Below, in pieces: positions 7,626 through 15,377 of a DNA stretch of 64,000 nt. This stretch comes from a virus. Location of the stretch: IMG/VR virus record IMGVR_UViG_3300045971_000356, positions 102,303 through 166,302 of that record. One strand, 5' to 3'. Positions within the stretch are counted from its first letter, which is position 1. Each line of letters opens with the position of its first letter. Made by a program: the position numbers and the translations under genes. The notes under the pieces are model-generated. The model was not told the origin of the DNA. It saw nothing but the letters and a program-made list of their open reading frames with translations, and did not search any database.

Positions 7626-7864
7626 CTAACGACGAATTTAAGATTTACAAAGCAAAAGTAGCCCGCAAGCATGCGTCATTGACACGCATTAAAAAAGAGT
7701 TCTTGGAACTGGTCGCACAGTGTACGCATAACGAACTGCGGCACAAAAAAGAGCATGAGGTTGGAGGCTACTTAAATACTGGCACAAACACAGAGTACGA
7801 CGAGTGCATCTTGTGCGGCAAAAAGTTTAATGTGGTTGAAACCTCAACAGGCATTTACGGGTAA
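7622..7864 (+). CDS. Hypothetical protein with zinc-ribbon-like cysteines
   Basis: 80 aa. Has C..H (CTHNELRHKK) and C..C (CILCGKKF) pairs about 30 residues apart, the spacing of a small zinc-binding fold. Lys-rich N-terminal helix. Couples the leaderless gene upstream to the macro-domain gene downstream. Confidence 0.7.
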   Translation: MTNDEFKIYKAKVARKHASLTRIKKEFLELVAQCTHNELRHKKEHEVGGYLNTGTNTEYDECILCGKKFNVVETSTGIYG

Positions 7865-7869
7865 ACATC

Positions 7870-8325
7870 ATGAAAATCGTAAAGGGCAATCTGCTTGACC
7901 TCGCAGAACAAGGGCACTTTCATGTTATTGTGCAAGGCTGCAACTGCTTTAACACGATGGGGTCTGGGCTTGCCAACGAGATCCGTGAACGTTATCCAGA
8001 CGCATGGCAGGTTGATCAAGAAACTCTGTCAGGTGACTACAATAAGCTCGGTAATTTTACTGTAATGCTTGGAAAACGTTTTAACATTGTCAACGCATAT
8101 ACACAATATGACTTTAGTCGTGGCAGCGATGTTTTTGAGTATACTGCGTTCCAACTTATCCTGCAGAAACTTGCTCACCAATATCCTGCCTGCAACTTTG
8201 GTTTTCCGAAGATTGGATGCGGGCTTGCTGGCGGTAATGAAAAAATAATTATGGACATGTTGCAACAGTTCAGCGACAACTTGCTACTAACTGGCGGCAC
8301 CGTAACAGTAGTTGAATTTGCATGA
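7870..8325 (+). CDS. Macro-domain protein (ADP-ribose binding / Appr-1''-p phosphatase-like)
   Basis: 151 aa, essentially one macro domain. The ADP-ribose loop GCNCFNTMGSGLA is at residues 23-35 and the second loop FPKIGCGLAGG near 116-126. Members hydrolyse ADP-ribose-1''-phosphate or remove ADP-ribose from proteins or DNA (Poa1/TARG1/DarG types); which activity applies here is not decidable by eye. Being in the same early region as the NAD+ rebuilding genes it could clear ADP-ribose products of host defence, or counter DarT-like DNA ADP-ribosylation. ATGA overlap with the next gene. Confidence 0.9.
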   Translation: MKIVKGNLLDLAEQGHFHVIVQGCNCFNTMGSGLANEIRERYPDAWQVDQETLSGDYNKLGNFTVMLGKRFNIVNAYTQYDFSRGSDVFEYTAFQLILQKLAHQYPACNFGFPKIGCGLAGGNEKIIMDMLQQFSDNLLLTGGTVTVVEFA

Positions 8326-8528
8326 AATATTGGAACAAGGATAAAAAAGTTAGGGTAAAGTGGGCAACGTCTCCTTCCCCAAAAATTAGTTCTGTTCCTA
8401 ATGCAAAAAATTGGTGCAAAAACAATGCAAGCACGGGCAAATTTTACTTTCACTATACAAATACGAGATGGTGGTTTGAACACGAGCACGATGCAACATT
8501 ATTCGCACTTGCTTGGTCAAATCGTTAA
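8322..8528 (+). CDS. Hypothetical protein
   Basis: 68 aa, very basic N-terminus and Trp/His-rich C-terminus (NTRWWFEHEHDATLFALAW). This last pattern, a substrate-like W.F....A..FAL.W, occurs in several small phage proteins of unknown role. Coupled to the macro-domain gene. Confidence 0.65.
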   Translation: MKYWNKDKKVRVKWATSPSPKISSVPNAKNWCKNNASTGKFYFHYTNTRWWFEHEHDATLFALAWSNR

Positions 8529-8534
8529 AAACAC

Positions 8535-8563
8535 TTGACTTTGGCACATTTTAATGCTATACT
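8535..8563 (+). promoter_or_regulatory. Sigma70-like promoter
   Basis: TTGACT, 17-bp spacer, TATACT; +1 near 8570. Confidence 0.85.
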
Positions 8564-8598
8564 AACCGCAAGTTACAAACAAAGATAGGTTAAATGAA

Positions 8599-8724
8599 AT
8601 GAATACAGAATCTAAGAGTATGCTTTGGCGAGGGGCATACCGACTTGGCTATGAAGTGGGATTTGCTATCGCAGCGATTGCGACGCTTGTCAACTTTGTG
8701 ATGTTCCCTTTCCCTCGCTATTAA
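8599..8724 (+). CDS. Small membrane protein
   Basis: 41 aa. Short polar N-terminus, then a hydrophobic helix (GFAIAAIATLVNFVMF) typical of one membrane pass, ending PFPRY. Lies between a strong promoter and the DUF2628-like gene. Function unknown. Confidence 0.6.
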   Translation: MNTESKSMLWRGAYRLGYEVGFAIAAIATLVNFVMFPFPRY

Positions 8725-8749
8725 ACAACTTTTTAAAGGATTTTATATC

Positions 8750-9091
8750 ATGGCATACGCGACAGTGTTAATGACAAACGGTGTTGAAATTAAAAAGGCA
8801 CCAATTGGCTTTTCGTGGACTACGTTTTTCTTTGGCGGGTGGGTTGGTTTACTGCGCCAAGACTGGCTCAAAGGCAGTATCATCCTTGTTGGTGGGCTTT
8901 GCACCTATGGCATTGTGGGTATGGTGGCTGCTTTCTTCTACAATAAACTCTACATCAAAGGCTTGTTTGATCAAGGATATCGCGTTCACGCATTGCCACC
9001 AAATGTCTCAGAAGAAACACTACGCATCTACTGCGAGTATGTCGCGCTCCCTGGCGCTAAGGTACCTGCTGACAAGTCAGTAGCAGTTTAA
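8750..9091 (+). CDS. DUF2628-like membrane protein
   Basis: 113 aa. The motif PIGFSWTTFFFGGWVGLLRQDW followed by two hydrophobic helices matches the DUF2628 pattern (GFSWxxFFFGxxxxLxRxDW), inner-membrane proteins of unknown function in bacteria and some phages. RBS AAAGGA. Cytoplasmic C-terminal tail of about 45 residues. Confidence 0.75.
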   Translation: MAYATVLMTNGVEIKKAPIGFSWTTFFFGGWVGLLRQDWLKGSIILVGGLCTYGIVGMVAAFFYNKLYIKGLFDQGYRVHALPPNVSEETLRIYCEYVALPGAKVPADKSVAV

Positions 9092-9154
9092 TTTTGATTG
9101 GACCTGTGTAAATTTTACACGGGTTCAATAGAAATATAAGTTGGAGTATGTTAA

Positions 9155-9379
9155 GTGTCGTATATAAGAATTGATGGATTTAGCGATAACCAAATGAAGC
9201 ACGCCGACATTTTGTGGCAACTACAATCTCAAGAAGAAGTTGAATTTTACTTGTCGGGGTTATTTAATAAAGATTGGGCGGACGCACAGATTGCTCTTCA
9301 CATGATTGCGGCTGAGGCTATTGACGGTATCAATCAAATTGAACCAGAGGTTGAAGAAATTATTAACAATATGAAGTAA
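9155..9379 (+). CDS. Hypothetical protein (GTG start)
   Basis: 74 aa, acidic and helical. GTG start chosen because GGAG lies 9 nt upstream and no in-frame ATG fits. Repeated E..V.EII pattern at the C-terminus. No family recognised. Confidence 0.65.
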   Translation: MSYIRIDGFSDNQMKHADILWQLQSQEEVEFYLSGLFNKDWADAQIALHMIAAEAIDGINQIEPEVEEIINNMK

Positions 9380-9390
9380 AAGGCTTAATT

Positions 9391-9684
9391 ATGTTTTCAG
9401 AATCAAGATTCAAGCATTATCAAACAGGAGATGCAATCATTGATGCTCACCATCGTAATATTTTATCGTTAGCTGATGATACAATGGAACATTTGATTAA
9501 ATGGAAAGAATGCTTTACTGCTAACTGTCAATGCCAAGTTAACAATGTAATTCAAAATTTTATTGATGCACTAACTGATCATATCAATGAAGAAAATAAA
9601 TTCATGGATGACAATTTGTTTCAATATAGGGACATACATAAGAAAATTCATGAGCATTTTCTTATAGACGTTAAAAAGCAGTAG
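9391..9684 (+). CDS. Hemerythrin-like protein, N-terminal three helices (frameshifted)
   Basis: 97 aa. Di-iron ligands of bacteriohemerythrin are visible: IDAHHRNI (His20/21), LTDHINEENKFM (His64, Glu68), and DIHKKIHEHF (His83, His87). The protein stops after KKQ, but the -1 frame continues with the missing fourth helix (9681-9818), which contains the last two ligands. One extra A in the A5 run at 9673-9677 would restore a complete protein ending in an ATGA overlap with the RNA ligase gene. Either a real frameshift mutation, transcript slippage, or an assembly error. Intact family members bind O2 reversibly. Confidence 0.8.
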   Translation: MFSESRFKHYQTGDAIIDAHHRNILSLADDTMEHLIKWKECFTANCQCQVNNVIQNFIDALTDHINEENKFMDDNLFQYRDIHKKIHEHFLIDVKKQ

Positions 9685-9818
9685 AATTTTATCAAAACTC
9701 AAGAGAGTCTGCCACACATGTTCAACATAAGTTGTATAAGTTAGTAGAACTATATTACTACCATATTGATAATTATGACTTGCAAATGGTACAGTGGATT
9801 AAGGAAAATAAAAAATGA
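9681..9818 (+). pseudogene. Out-of-frame C-terminal helix of the hemerythrin
   Basis: Reads KLYKLVELYYYHIDNYD..., the fourth hemerythrin helix with the terminal H....D iron ligands, in the -1 frame relative to the gene before it. Its TGA overlaps the ATG of the next gene at 9815, the junction style used across this genome, which argues that this was the native C-terminus. Confidence 0.7.
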
Positions 9819-10507
9819 TGACAGAAGTATATGTTCGTAAAATGGCATCTATTCAAAAGATTGCCGAAGTAAAGGCTATTCCTGATGCAGATAAAATCTG
9901 TGCCTACCGTGTCAACGGGTGGTGGATTGTTGACCAAGTCGGCAAGTACGTCGTGGGCGATCTCGTTGTGTACGCAGAACCAGATTCATTCATCCCGGCC
10001 ACACTTGCACCTTTCTTGACAAAGCCAGGGCATTTTCCCAAGACGTATCTTAGTGTTGAAGGTGAAAAACTTCGAACTATCCGTCTGCGCAAGCAATTGT
10101 CTCAGGGACTGTTGCTGCCGCTAAATGTTGTGTTTGATGCCATGACGATGGAGCAGCGTTTGATTGCTGGCTCTGACGAGCTGATTGAAGGTACTGATGT
10201 ATCTGAAACACTGAATATCGTAAAGTGGGAAGCACCACCTGAGTTTACCTCTGCTGATGCTCGTGGATCATTTCCATCGTTCATCATCAAGACTGACCAA
10301 GAACGTGTGCAAAATTGTTTCGCCGATATGGAAGAACATTTTGAGCACCAAACATGGGAAGTTACAGAGAAGTGCGAAGGCTCTTCAATGACTGTGTATT
10401 TCCGAGATGGTGATTTTGGTGTCTGCAGCAGAAATTTAAATTTACTTGGAACTAAGTTTTTGCCATTTTCTTTTGATGATGAGCAAGTTGAAGATAAGAC
10501 TGTCTAG
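9815..10507 (+). CDS. RNA ligase, DRB0094/Rnl5-like, N-terminal half (split gene)
   Basis: 230 aa. Residues 1-130 form the OB-like N-terminal domain of the DRB0094 RNA ligase family (KIAEVKAIPDADKI..., VVYAEPDSFIP). Then FPSFIIKTDQERVQN (about 153-167), motif I EKCEGSSMT with the nucleotide-accepting Lys186, and the start of motif II (VCSRNLN). The ORF then runs into the antisense endonuclease and ends after about 20 foreign residues. Motifs III-V are at 11385-11942. An intact enzyme seals 3'-OH/5'-P RNA ends. Confidence 0.88.
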   Translation: MMTEVYVRKMASIQKIAEVKAIPDADKICAYRVNGWWIVDQVGKYVVGDLVVYAEPDSFIPATLAPFLTKPGHFPKTYLSVEGEKLRTIRLRKQLSQGLLLPLNVVFDAMTMEQRLIAGSDELIEGTDVSETLNIVKWEAPPEFTSADARGSFPSFIIKTDQERVQNCFADMEEHFEHQTWEVTEKCEGSSMTVYFRDGDFGVCSRNLNLLGTKFLPFSFDDEQVEDKTV

Positions 10508-11261
10508 TCCGATTTAAATGATTGACTGTCATTACCTTTCGGTCGGATAGTCTACTACACAATAATTTGGCTGGGACGTTGGTTTTCTTATTGTTAACCC
10601 AACGATTGAACTCCATAAGTCTCATCACCTTTTTATCTATTAGTCTAGAAACATAAGTGATGTGCTTAGTTACACAGGCAAGTTTAGCGGATTTTGATTG
10701 AAGCTTTTTAGTTTCTGTTGATCTTTTACTACCATAATTTATACCCACATAGTTAGAAAGAGTTGGGTCATCTTTATGAATTCTAAAACAAATACCTGTT
10801 TTATTATCCTTTACTGTAATCCAATTCTTTTGACTATTTGATATATTTTTCTTGTGAGATTCACTAATGCATTTTCCAGTTTGGAAAGATACTAACTCTC
10901 CAGAAATATAACGAGGATCATTAACAGATACCCTAAACATAACACCAGTAGAATCTTTTACTACAACTAGATTTTTATTTGTGGGAGGATTTCCACCAAA
11001 AGATTTATTTAGTAATAATGGATGTCCCCAATGTTCTTTAATAAGATTTTGTTCAAAGTCGTTTGCATCTTGTGATTCATAAAATACCGCTAAAATTTCA
11101 TAATTATAATTGTCAAAATTTGGTTTTACAATTTTAGATGATGTCTTGTAAACAATTCCCAAATCAAATTCTGCTGGTACTTTATTTGCTTTCCTAAAAC
11201 CAAAATAAAATTCCGATGTTGTTTTATGAGTACACTTGTATACGTAGGGATAAATATTCAT
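10452..11261 (-). CDS. GIY-YIG-like homing endonuclease inserted in RNA ligase gene
   Basis: About 269 aa from the ATG at 11261, preferred because AAGGAA precedes it; an ATG at 11291 is also possible. N-terminus YPYVYKCTHKTTSEFYFGFR is a divergent GIY-YIG motif, followed by ISESHKKNISNSQ, a NUMOD3-like DNA-binding motif, and repeated basic R.S..K.M segments. Lies antisense between two halves of an RNA ligase; its 3' end overlaps the upstream half. Minus-strand late promoter at 11353-11360. Confidence 0.75.
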   Translation of the reverse strand: MNIYPYVYKCTHKTTSEFYFGFRKANKVPAEFDLGIVYKTSSKIVKPNFDNYNYEILAVFYESQDANDFEQNLIKEHWGHPLLLNKSFGGNPPTNKNLVVVKDSTGVMFRVSVNDPRYISGELVSFQTGKCISESHKKNISNSQKNWITVKDNKTGICFRIHKDDPTLSNYVGINYGSKRSTETKKLQSKSAKLACVTKHITYVSRLIDKKVMRLMEFNRWVNNKKTNVPAKLLCSRLSDRKVMTVNHLNRTRQSYLQLAHHQKKMAKT

Positions 11262-11322
11262 GCTGGCATTCCTTTCAATGTTAGAGTTCATGGGTGTTCC
11301 ACCACCGCGATGAACATTTTTA

Positions 11323-11351
11323 TTGACACATATTAAACAATGTGTTATAAT
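11323..11351 (+). promoter_or_regulatory. Sigma70-like promoter
   Basis: TTGACA, 17-bp spacer, TATAAT. Drives the C-terminal half of the split RNA ligase, giving it independent expression. Confidence 0.85.
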
Positions 11352-11352
11352 A

Positions 11353-11360
11353 TATTTATC
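11353..11360 (-). promoter_or_regulatory. T4-type late promoter (GATAAATA) for the endonuclease
   Basis: Minus-strand GATAAATA just upstream of the endonuclease gene; it abuts the plus-strand promoter. Confidence 0.5.
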
Positions 11361-11384
11361 ATATTTAATGGAAGTTTGGAAATT

Positions 11385-11942
11385 ATGATTGAAATTATTT
11401 CAAAAGATCAATTAGCAACATTACACATTGGTGACAAATTCATATATCGAGGAGCTGAGTATGTTGCTCAGTCGGAACCATACGAAAAGAATGGTCAAAT
11501 TGGTGTAGATGTAGATACAGACAATACGTTCTGGAAGATGGCACTTGAACTTGGTTTGAGGGAAAAGTTGACTAATGAAGGGTTAAACATTGCTATTCAA
11601 GGTGAACTATGTGGCCCTGGTATTCAAGGTAACATTTATAACTTGAGCAAGCACATGTTCTTTGTGTTTGATATTTTTGATATTGATCGTTTTGAATATA
11701 TTGTACCAAAATTGCGTAGAGATATCACTAAGGCTTTTGGGTTAACTGATGCACCTGTGCTTGAATGTGAAGCAACATTGTCTGGTCAAACATGCGCGTC
11801 ACTGCTAAATAAGGCAGATGGGCACTCTGTGCTTGGGCTAATTGGGTGTGCTCGTGAAGGTCTTGTCTTCAAGGCAAATTCTGACAGGCGAATTTCATTC
11901 AAAGCAGTTAGCAACAAATATTTAGAAAATATCAAAGATTAA
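11385..11942 (+). CDS. RNA ligase, DRB0094/Rnl5-like, C-terminal half (split gene)
   Basis: 185 aa. From about residue 46 it reads DNTFWKMALELGL, then motif III IQGELCGPGIQGN, motif IV REGLVFKA and motif V ISFKAVSNKYL, the parts missing from the gene at 9815. The first 45 residues are not ligase and look like a small separate beta domain (IGDKFIYRGAEYV), so the half has gained its own start. The ATG at 11385 is used rather than one at 11340, which lies inside the promoter. Whether the two halves assemble into an active ligase is unknown. Confidence 0.85.
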   Translation: MIEIISKDQLATLHIGDKFIYRGAEYVAQSEPYEKNGQIGVDVDTDNTFWKMALELGLREKLTNEGLNIAIQGELCGPGIQGNIYNLSKHMFFVFDIFDIDRFEYIVPKLRRDITKAFGLTDAPVLECEATLSGQTCASLLNKADGHSVLGLIGCAREGLVFKANSDRRISFKAVSNKYLENIKD

Positions 11943-11956
11943 ATTAAGGAAATTAA

Positions 11957-12052
11957 ATGAAAGAAAAATTTGTTAAACTTGTGATAATATGCGCTGTCGC
12001 CAGCGTCGGTGTTATTTTAGCTGACTTAGTATTGGTACTGAGTAGGGTATGA
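11957..12052 (+). CDS. Small single-pass membrane peptide
   Basis: 31 aa, a basic start then a hydrophobic helix (FVKLVIICAVASVGVILADL). AAGGAAA is the RBS; the stop overlaps the next ATG (ATGA), strong support that it is translated. Confidence 0.65.
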   Translation: MKEKFVKLVIICAVASVGVILADLVLVLSRV

Positions 12053-12231
12053 GTCTATTAGACTGGTTTTCAACGTACCGGCCGTTTGAGATGCCACTGG
12101 TTCCGCCAATGGCGGAACGATCTATGGTATATTATATACCACCTCCCAATACAACTTATACAACCATAGTATCAAAATATAAACCATTTTACTACTGTTC
12201 GAAGCCGTCTGTTAAACGGTGGAAACGATGA
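12049..12231 (+). CDS. Hypothetical small protein
   Basis: 60 aa, Pro/Tyr-rich with a basic C-terminus; overlaps the genes on both sides by ATGA. No family recognised. Confidence 0.6.
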   Translation: MSLLDWFSTYRPFEMPLVPPMAERSMVYYIPPPNTTYTTIVSKYKPFYYCSKPSVKRWKR

Positions 12232-12440
12232 AACAATATAATGATGACGATGAAAAATTGCTAAGGACCGCAGTAAAGGCATTCATAATGTTTGCTTTTG
12301 TAGTTCTTTTTGCTATAATGTCAGTATGGATCATTGTGTTTGCTTTTGCTGTAAAAACAAGTGAGACCATTGAAAAAGACGGGTTAAAAGCCGTAGTTGA
12401 ATCAGTTTGGTGTGGTAAAAATAAACAGTGCCTTAAATAA
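12228..12440 (+). CDS. Small membrane protein
   Basis: 70 aa from the ATG at 12228 overlapping the upstream TGA. One long hydrophobic helix (about residues 16-42), then a soluble tail with two Cys (WCGKNKQC). Coupled by TAATG to the next gene. Confidence 0.65.
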   Translation: MKQYNDDDEKLLRTAVKAFIMFAFVVLFAIMSVWIIVFAFAVKTSETIEKDGLKAVVESVWCGKNKQCLK

Positions 12441-13276
12441 TGAAAAATCTTGTCCCATTTGAAGAAGTTGATGAATTAGAAAAGCTATTAGCCGATGCCG
12501 CCGCTCTGGACGAAGTCGAAACACCATCTTTGGTTTTATCTAAAGGCGGGTTCCTTACTTTTCATAATTGGGTATACGATGAAGCAGTAGGAAAAGGTGA
12601 GTATGTTGACGTTGATATAACTAACGACTGGCTACATAAGCGCGATAAAGACATTGTACTTGCTCCTGGTGTTACGCTCAATGACGTATTTTTATTCGTC
12701 TCTCGAGACGCAGAAATTTGGGACATTATCCTTACTAACTGCTATGTTAAAAAGTTTGTCGAGACTTGGAAAAAAATTGATCAAGCATCAATTAAATTTA
12801 CACACGAGTACGATCCAGAAGCAATCGAATACTTAGAAGTTTATTGGGCGCCAGATTTGTTTACGTGGGCAGGCAAAACTAAAATTTCAGGTGTATCACG
12901 TGCTGACTTGCATGGCAAAGGATTTGTGCTGCAAGATGACAAATACGAAGACGAAGAAAAAACTTACAAACTTTACTCCAAAGGCACCCGGATTCAATGG
13001 GGTGTTGATTTTACACCACTGATAGATTTGCTTGGCTTGCCTATTCAACTTGACACACAATTTAAAATCCAGCAAGAATGGCAAAAATACATGAAGCTGG
13101 ATGAAATTGCAACACTGCTTGATGCACATCGTGATTATAGTTTGCAAGAAGTGCTTGAAGGTATCTTTTGGGAACTAAGTTTTTACGGTGGTGAAGTTGA
13201 AAAACTTGAAAAACGCGATGAAGTGATGGCGATTAAAGATTCTATTGATTTTAAAAATTTAAGTATTGAGCCATGA
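12440..13276 (+). CDS. Hypothetical protein
   Basis: 278 aa, acidic, no recognised domain. Central part is rich in Trp and Tyr; C-terminal third is helical. Sits in an operon with membrane peptides upstream and a Pro-tailed protein downstream (ATGA overlap). Confidence 0.7.
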   Translation: MKNLVPFEEVDELEKLLADAAALDEVETPSLVLSKGGFLTFHNWVYDEAVGKGEYVDVDITNDWLHKRDKDIVLAPGVTLNDVFLFVSRDAEIWDIILTNCYVKKFVETWKKIDQASIKFTHEYDPEAIEYLEVYWAPDLFTWAGKTKISGVSRADLHGKGFVLQDDKYEDEEKTYKLYSKGTRIQWGVDFTPLIDLLGLPIQLDTQFKIQQEWQKYMKLDEIATLLDAHRDYSLQEVLEGIFWELSFYGGEVEKLEKRDEVMAIKDSIDFKNLSIEP

Positions 13277-13755
13277 AAGTTGGATTACGCCTTGGTAAAT
13301 GTGTTCTTGACATTGTCAAGGGTGACGTGTTAATTACAGACGTTCTTGTAATTGTCGCTAATTCACGGATAAATCCAAAAAATGATGAACAGTGGGCCAA
13401 GGTTTGGAACGTTTACAAAAATGAATCTAAAATTTGGGACGTTGGGATTCACGAAGAAGTTTTCAAGTACACTTTGCGCAGATTATTTGAACTTGGTAAA
13501 CTGCATCAGCCAAAAACGTATGGTGGCAGAACTCATTCTTTTAAAGAACCTTGGGTTGATATAGTCCCAACTCTTAGAGATACAGCAATTCCAGAAAATT
13601 TCAATATTCCAGGAAAACCGACGCCGAAACCGCTACCTAAATTAGGGTCAACAAGGCCTGCCACTCTTGCGGCAGAACAGCCAACGACAATGGCACCCAC
13701 AGTAATAGCATCGTTTCCAGAAATTGCAACAATAATGCCTGACATTATCTTGTGA
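13273..13755 (+). CDS. Hypothetical protein with Pro/Thr-rich tail
   Basis: 160 aa. Globular N-terminal 115 residues, then a low-complexity tail (PGKPTPKPLPKLG) ending in a hydrophobic stretch. Unrecognised. Confidence 0.65.
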   Translation: MKVGLRLGKCVLDIVKGDVLITDVLVIVANSRINPKNDEQWAKVWNVYKNESKIWDVGIHEEVFKYTLRRLFELGKLHQPKTYGGRTHSFKEPWVDIVPTLRDTAIPENFNIPGKPTPKPLPKLGSTRPATLAAEQPTTMAPTVIASFPEIATIMPDIIL

Positions 13756-13783
13756 TTGTTACACAATAACAACATAAAAATAC

Positions 13784-13812
13784 TTGACTTTTGGTCCAAA
13801 TGCCGTTATAAT
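13784..13812 (+). promoter_or_regulatory. Sigma70-like promoter, leaderless architecture
   Basis: TTGACT, 17-bp spacer, TATAAT; lipoprotein ATG at 13819 is seven bases after the -10. Confidence 0.85.
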
Positions 13813-13818
13813 AGCAGC

Positions 13819-14169
13819 ATGAAGACAAAAATGTTAGCACTTTCAGCAATTATTGTACTGTCCGGTTGCGCCACAAAGCAACGTATGGACATTAAAATGC
13901 TGGAGAGATTGCCAGTCGATTGCGACCAAGCAGCAGCAGCACAACGATTTTTTGAACATCATTTGACGACGTCAGATGAGCGGATAACTGCCGTTTTTGA
14001 CCGTAACTGGTACAATGCAGCATTTAGTCCTGAAAAATTGAGTCAGGGTAATCAAATACTCTCAAGGGAATACGATGCAGTGGCAAGAAATAAACTCGAT
14101 CAATTGCGCAACTGCCCAAGCGCATTGCCATACAATAATCCAGAACATCAATATTTGAAATCGCAATGA
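13819..14169 (+). CDS. Lipoprotein (leaderless mRNA)
   Basis: 116 aa from the ATG at 13819. An in-frame ATG at 13756 is rejected because the promoter lies after it and only the 13819 start yields a proper signal peptide (MKTKMLALSAIIVLSGC, lipobox LSGC). The mature protein is soluble with several Cys. First of three consecutive lipoproteins; likely envelope role such as lysis or exclusion, not shown by sequence. Confidence 0.8.
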   Translation: MKTKMLALSAIIVLSGCATKQRMDIKMLERLPVDCDQAAAAQRFFEHHLTTSDERITAVFDRNWYNAAFSPEKLSQGNQILSREYDAVARNKLDQLRNCPSALPYNNPEHQYLKSQ

Positions 14170-14774
14170 AACTCTTTACATTAACTGCGATGGCAATGTT
14201 GGTTGGGTGCTCAAGCACACCTCCGGTGGTACATCGCCCAGTCGTAGAACGTGAACAAGTTTGCACTATGCGCTCTACTGCGCACACACAAATAACACAA
14301 ACTCTTGAAGATGTGGCAGACATTCGTCCCATGATAACAAGCGTTGGTAACAATGCATATAAATGCTCGATAACTGCTCGTGTACAATATAAGCAGGCGT
14401 GGTATAATGTGTACGGTGAAAACACAGATTCGTTGTCAGTATCACAAAATGATGTATGTCTTGCCGCCGTTAAAGATGCAATGGTTACATTTTTAGCAGG
14501 CAAAGAATCAACCACAGTCACAGCAGAGCAGCAGATGGTGTGTACTGATGAACCCGCTATTAAAACTCGCCCAGTTGAAAAGGGTGAGAGGATTAGGATT
14601 AGTGAAGTTAAGCCGCATCCTGCAAAACCAACCTCGTTCCCATACAATGGAACTGAGTGCAAGATGTTTATTGAGCAAGGCGTTCGTAATAGCATGCTTT
14701 ACGAATGGCAGGGTGTTGCATGTAAAACAGGTAGGAACGGTGGCGATGAATGGACCGTCCTTGATAAATTTTAA
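14166..14774 (+). CDS. Lipoprotein
   Basis: 202 aa, lipobox MLVGC at residues 11-15, then a Pro-rich linker and a Cys-containing domain. ATGA overlap with the lipoprotein before it. Family not recognised. Confidence 0.8.
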   Translation: MKLFTLTAMAMLVGCSSTPPVVHRPVVEREQVCTMRSTAHTQITQTLEDVADIRPMITSVGNNAYKCSITARVQYKQAWYNVYGENTDSLSVSQNDVCLAAVKDAMVTFLAGKESTTVTAEQQMVCTDEPAIKTRPVEKGERIRISEVKPHPAKPTSFPYNGTECKMFIEQGVRNSMLYEWQGVACKTGRNGGDEWTVLDKF

Positions 14775-14797
14775 CTTAAGAAAGTGTAGGCAGTAAA

Positions 14798-15307
14798 ATG
14801 AAACGCAGTATGACAGCCCTTGTGGCAGTAACTTTGATGGTAATCGCAGGCTGCTCGTCAGCCCCTAAAGCACCTGAACCAGTAATGGCAGCACCCAAAA
14901 CGGTGATGTCAAACGTGCCTGATTGGTACGTCACGGTGCCCCCAGCACCTGCTGGCTATGTATTTGCAGCCGGAACAGCAGTAAGCCGCGATTTGTCCAT
15001 GAGCAAGGCAAAAGCACATTTGGACGCTGAAATTCAGCTTGCCAACAGGATTGCTGCGGAGGTAAGTACGATGATGAAAGATTATCGTCGTGACGCAGGC
15101 GATGATTTTGCCCAAGTAACTGAAATGGTTACAAATAAGGTGGCTTCCCGTGTTAAACTTGCTGCCAAAACGGACAAGACTATTATTATTTCCGAAGGCG
15201 GCGGGTTTCGCACGTATGTTTTGCTGCTTTCGTCAGATTTGAACGTAGCTGCACTACAGGCAGATAAGAATGCCGCAGAACGCGAGCTAGCAATGCGTAC
15301 GAACTAG
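14798..15307 (+). CDS. LPP20-like lipoprotein
   Basis: 169 aa. Signal peptide with lipobox VIAGC, then PDWYVTVPPAPAGYVFAAGTA and an A..KA..DAE..LA repeat, as in the LPP20/LPP20-like family (PDWY..., GxGxA, DAxxxLA). Followed by a strong terminator, so it ends the lipoprotein operon. Bacterial relatives are outer-membrane lipoproteins of unclear role. Confidence 0.8.
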   Translation: MKRSMTALVAVTLMVIAGCSSAPKAPEPVMAAPKTVMSNVPDWYVTVPPAPAGYVFAAGTAVSRDLSMSKAKAHLDAEIQLANRIAAEVSTMMKDYRRDAGDDFAQVTEMVTNKVASRVKLAAKTDKTIIISEGGGFRTYVLLLSSDLNVAALQADKNAAERELAMRTN

Positions 15308-15324
15308 CATCCAGCCAAAATGAC

Positions 15325-15350
15325 AGAAAAGGGGCGAAAGCCCCTTTTCT
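15325..15350 (+). terminator. Rho-independent terminator
   Basis: Perfect 11-bp stem AGAAAAGGGGC / GCCCCTTTTCT with GAAA tetraloop; A and T runs on both arms make it bidirectional. Confidence 0.9.
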
Positions 15351-15364
15351 TACGAGCTCGTATT

Positions 15365-15372
15365 CATAAATA
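15365..15372 (+). promoter_or_regulatory. T4-type late promoter (CATAAATA), leaderless architecture
   Basis: Predicted +1 (six bases after the element) is 15378, the first base of the GTG start codon of the SprT-like gene. Confidence 0.7.
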
Positions 15373-15377
15373 AGTTG

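Noticed and set aside
9673-9684. Programmed -1 slippery site for the hemerythrin
   Set aside because: GTT AAA AAG is not a good X-XXY-YYZ heptamer and no downstream hairpin is obvious; an indel is simpler.
13756-13818. Longer start for the first lipoprotein
   Set aside because: This start lies upstream of the promoter hexamers and destroys the signal peptide.
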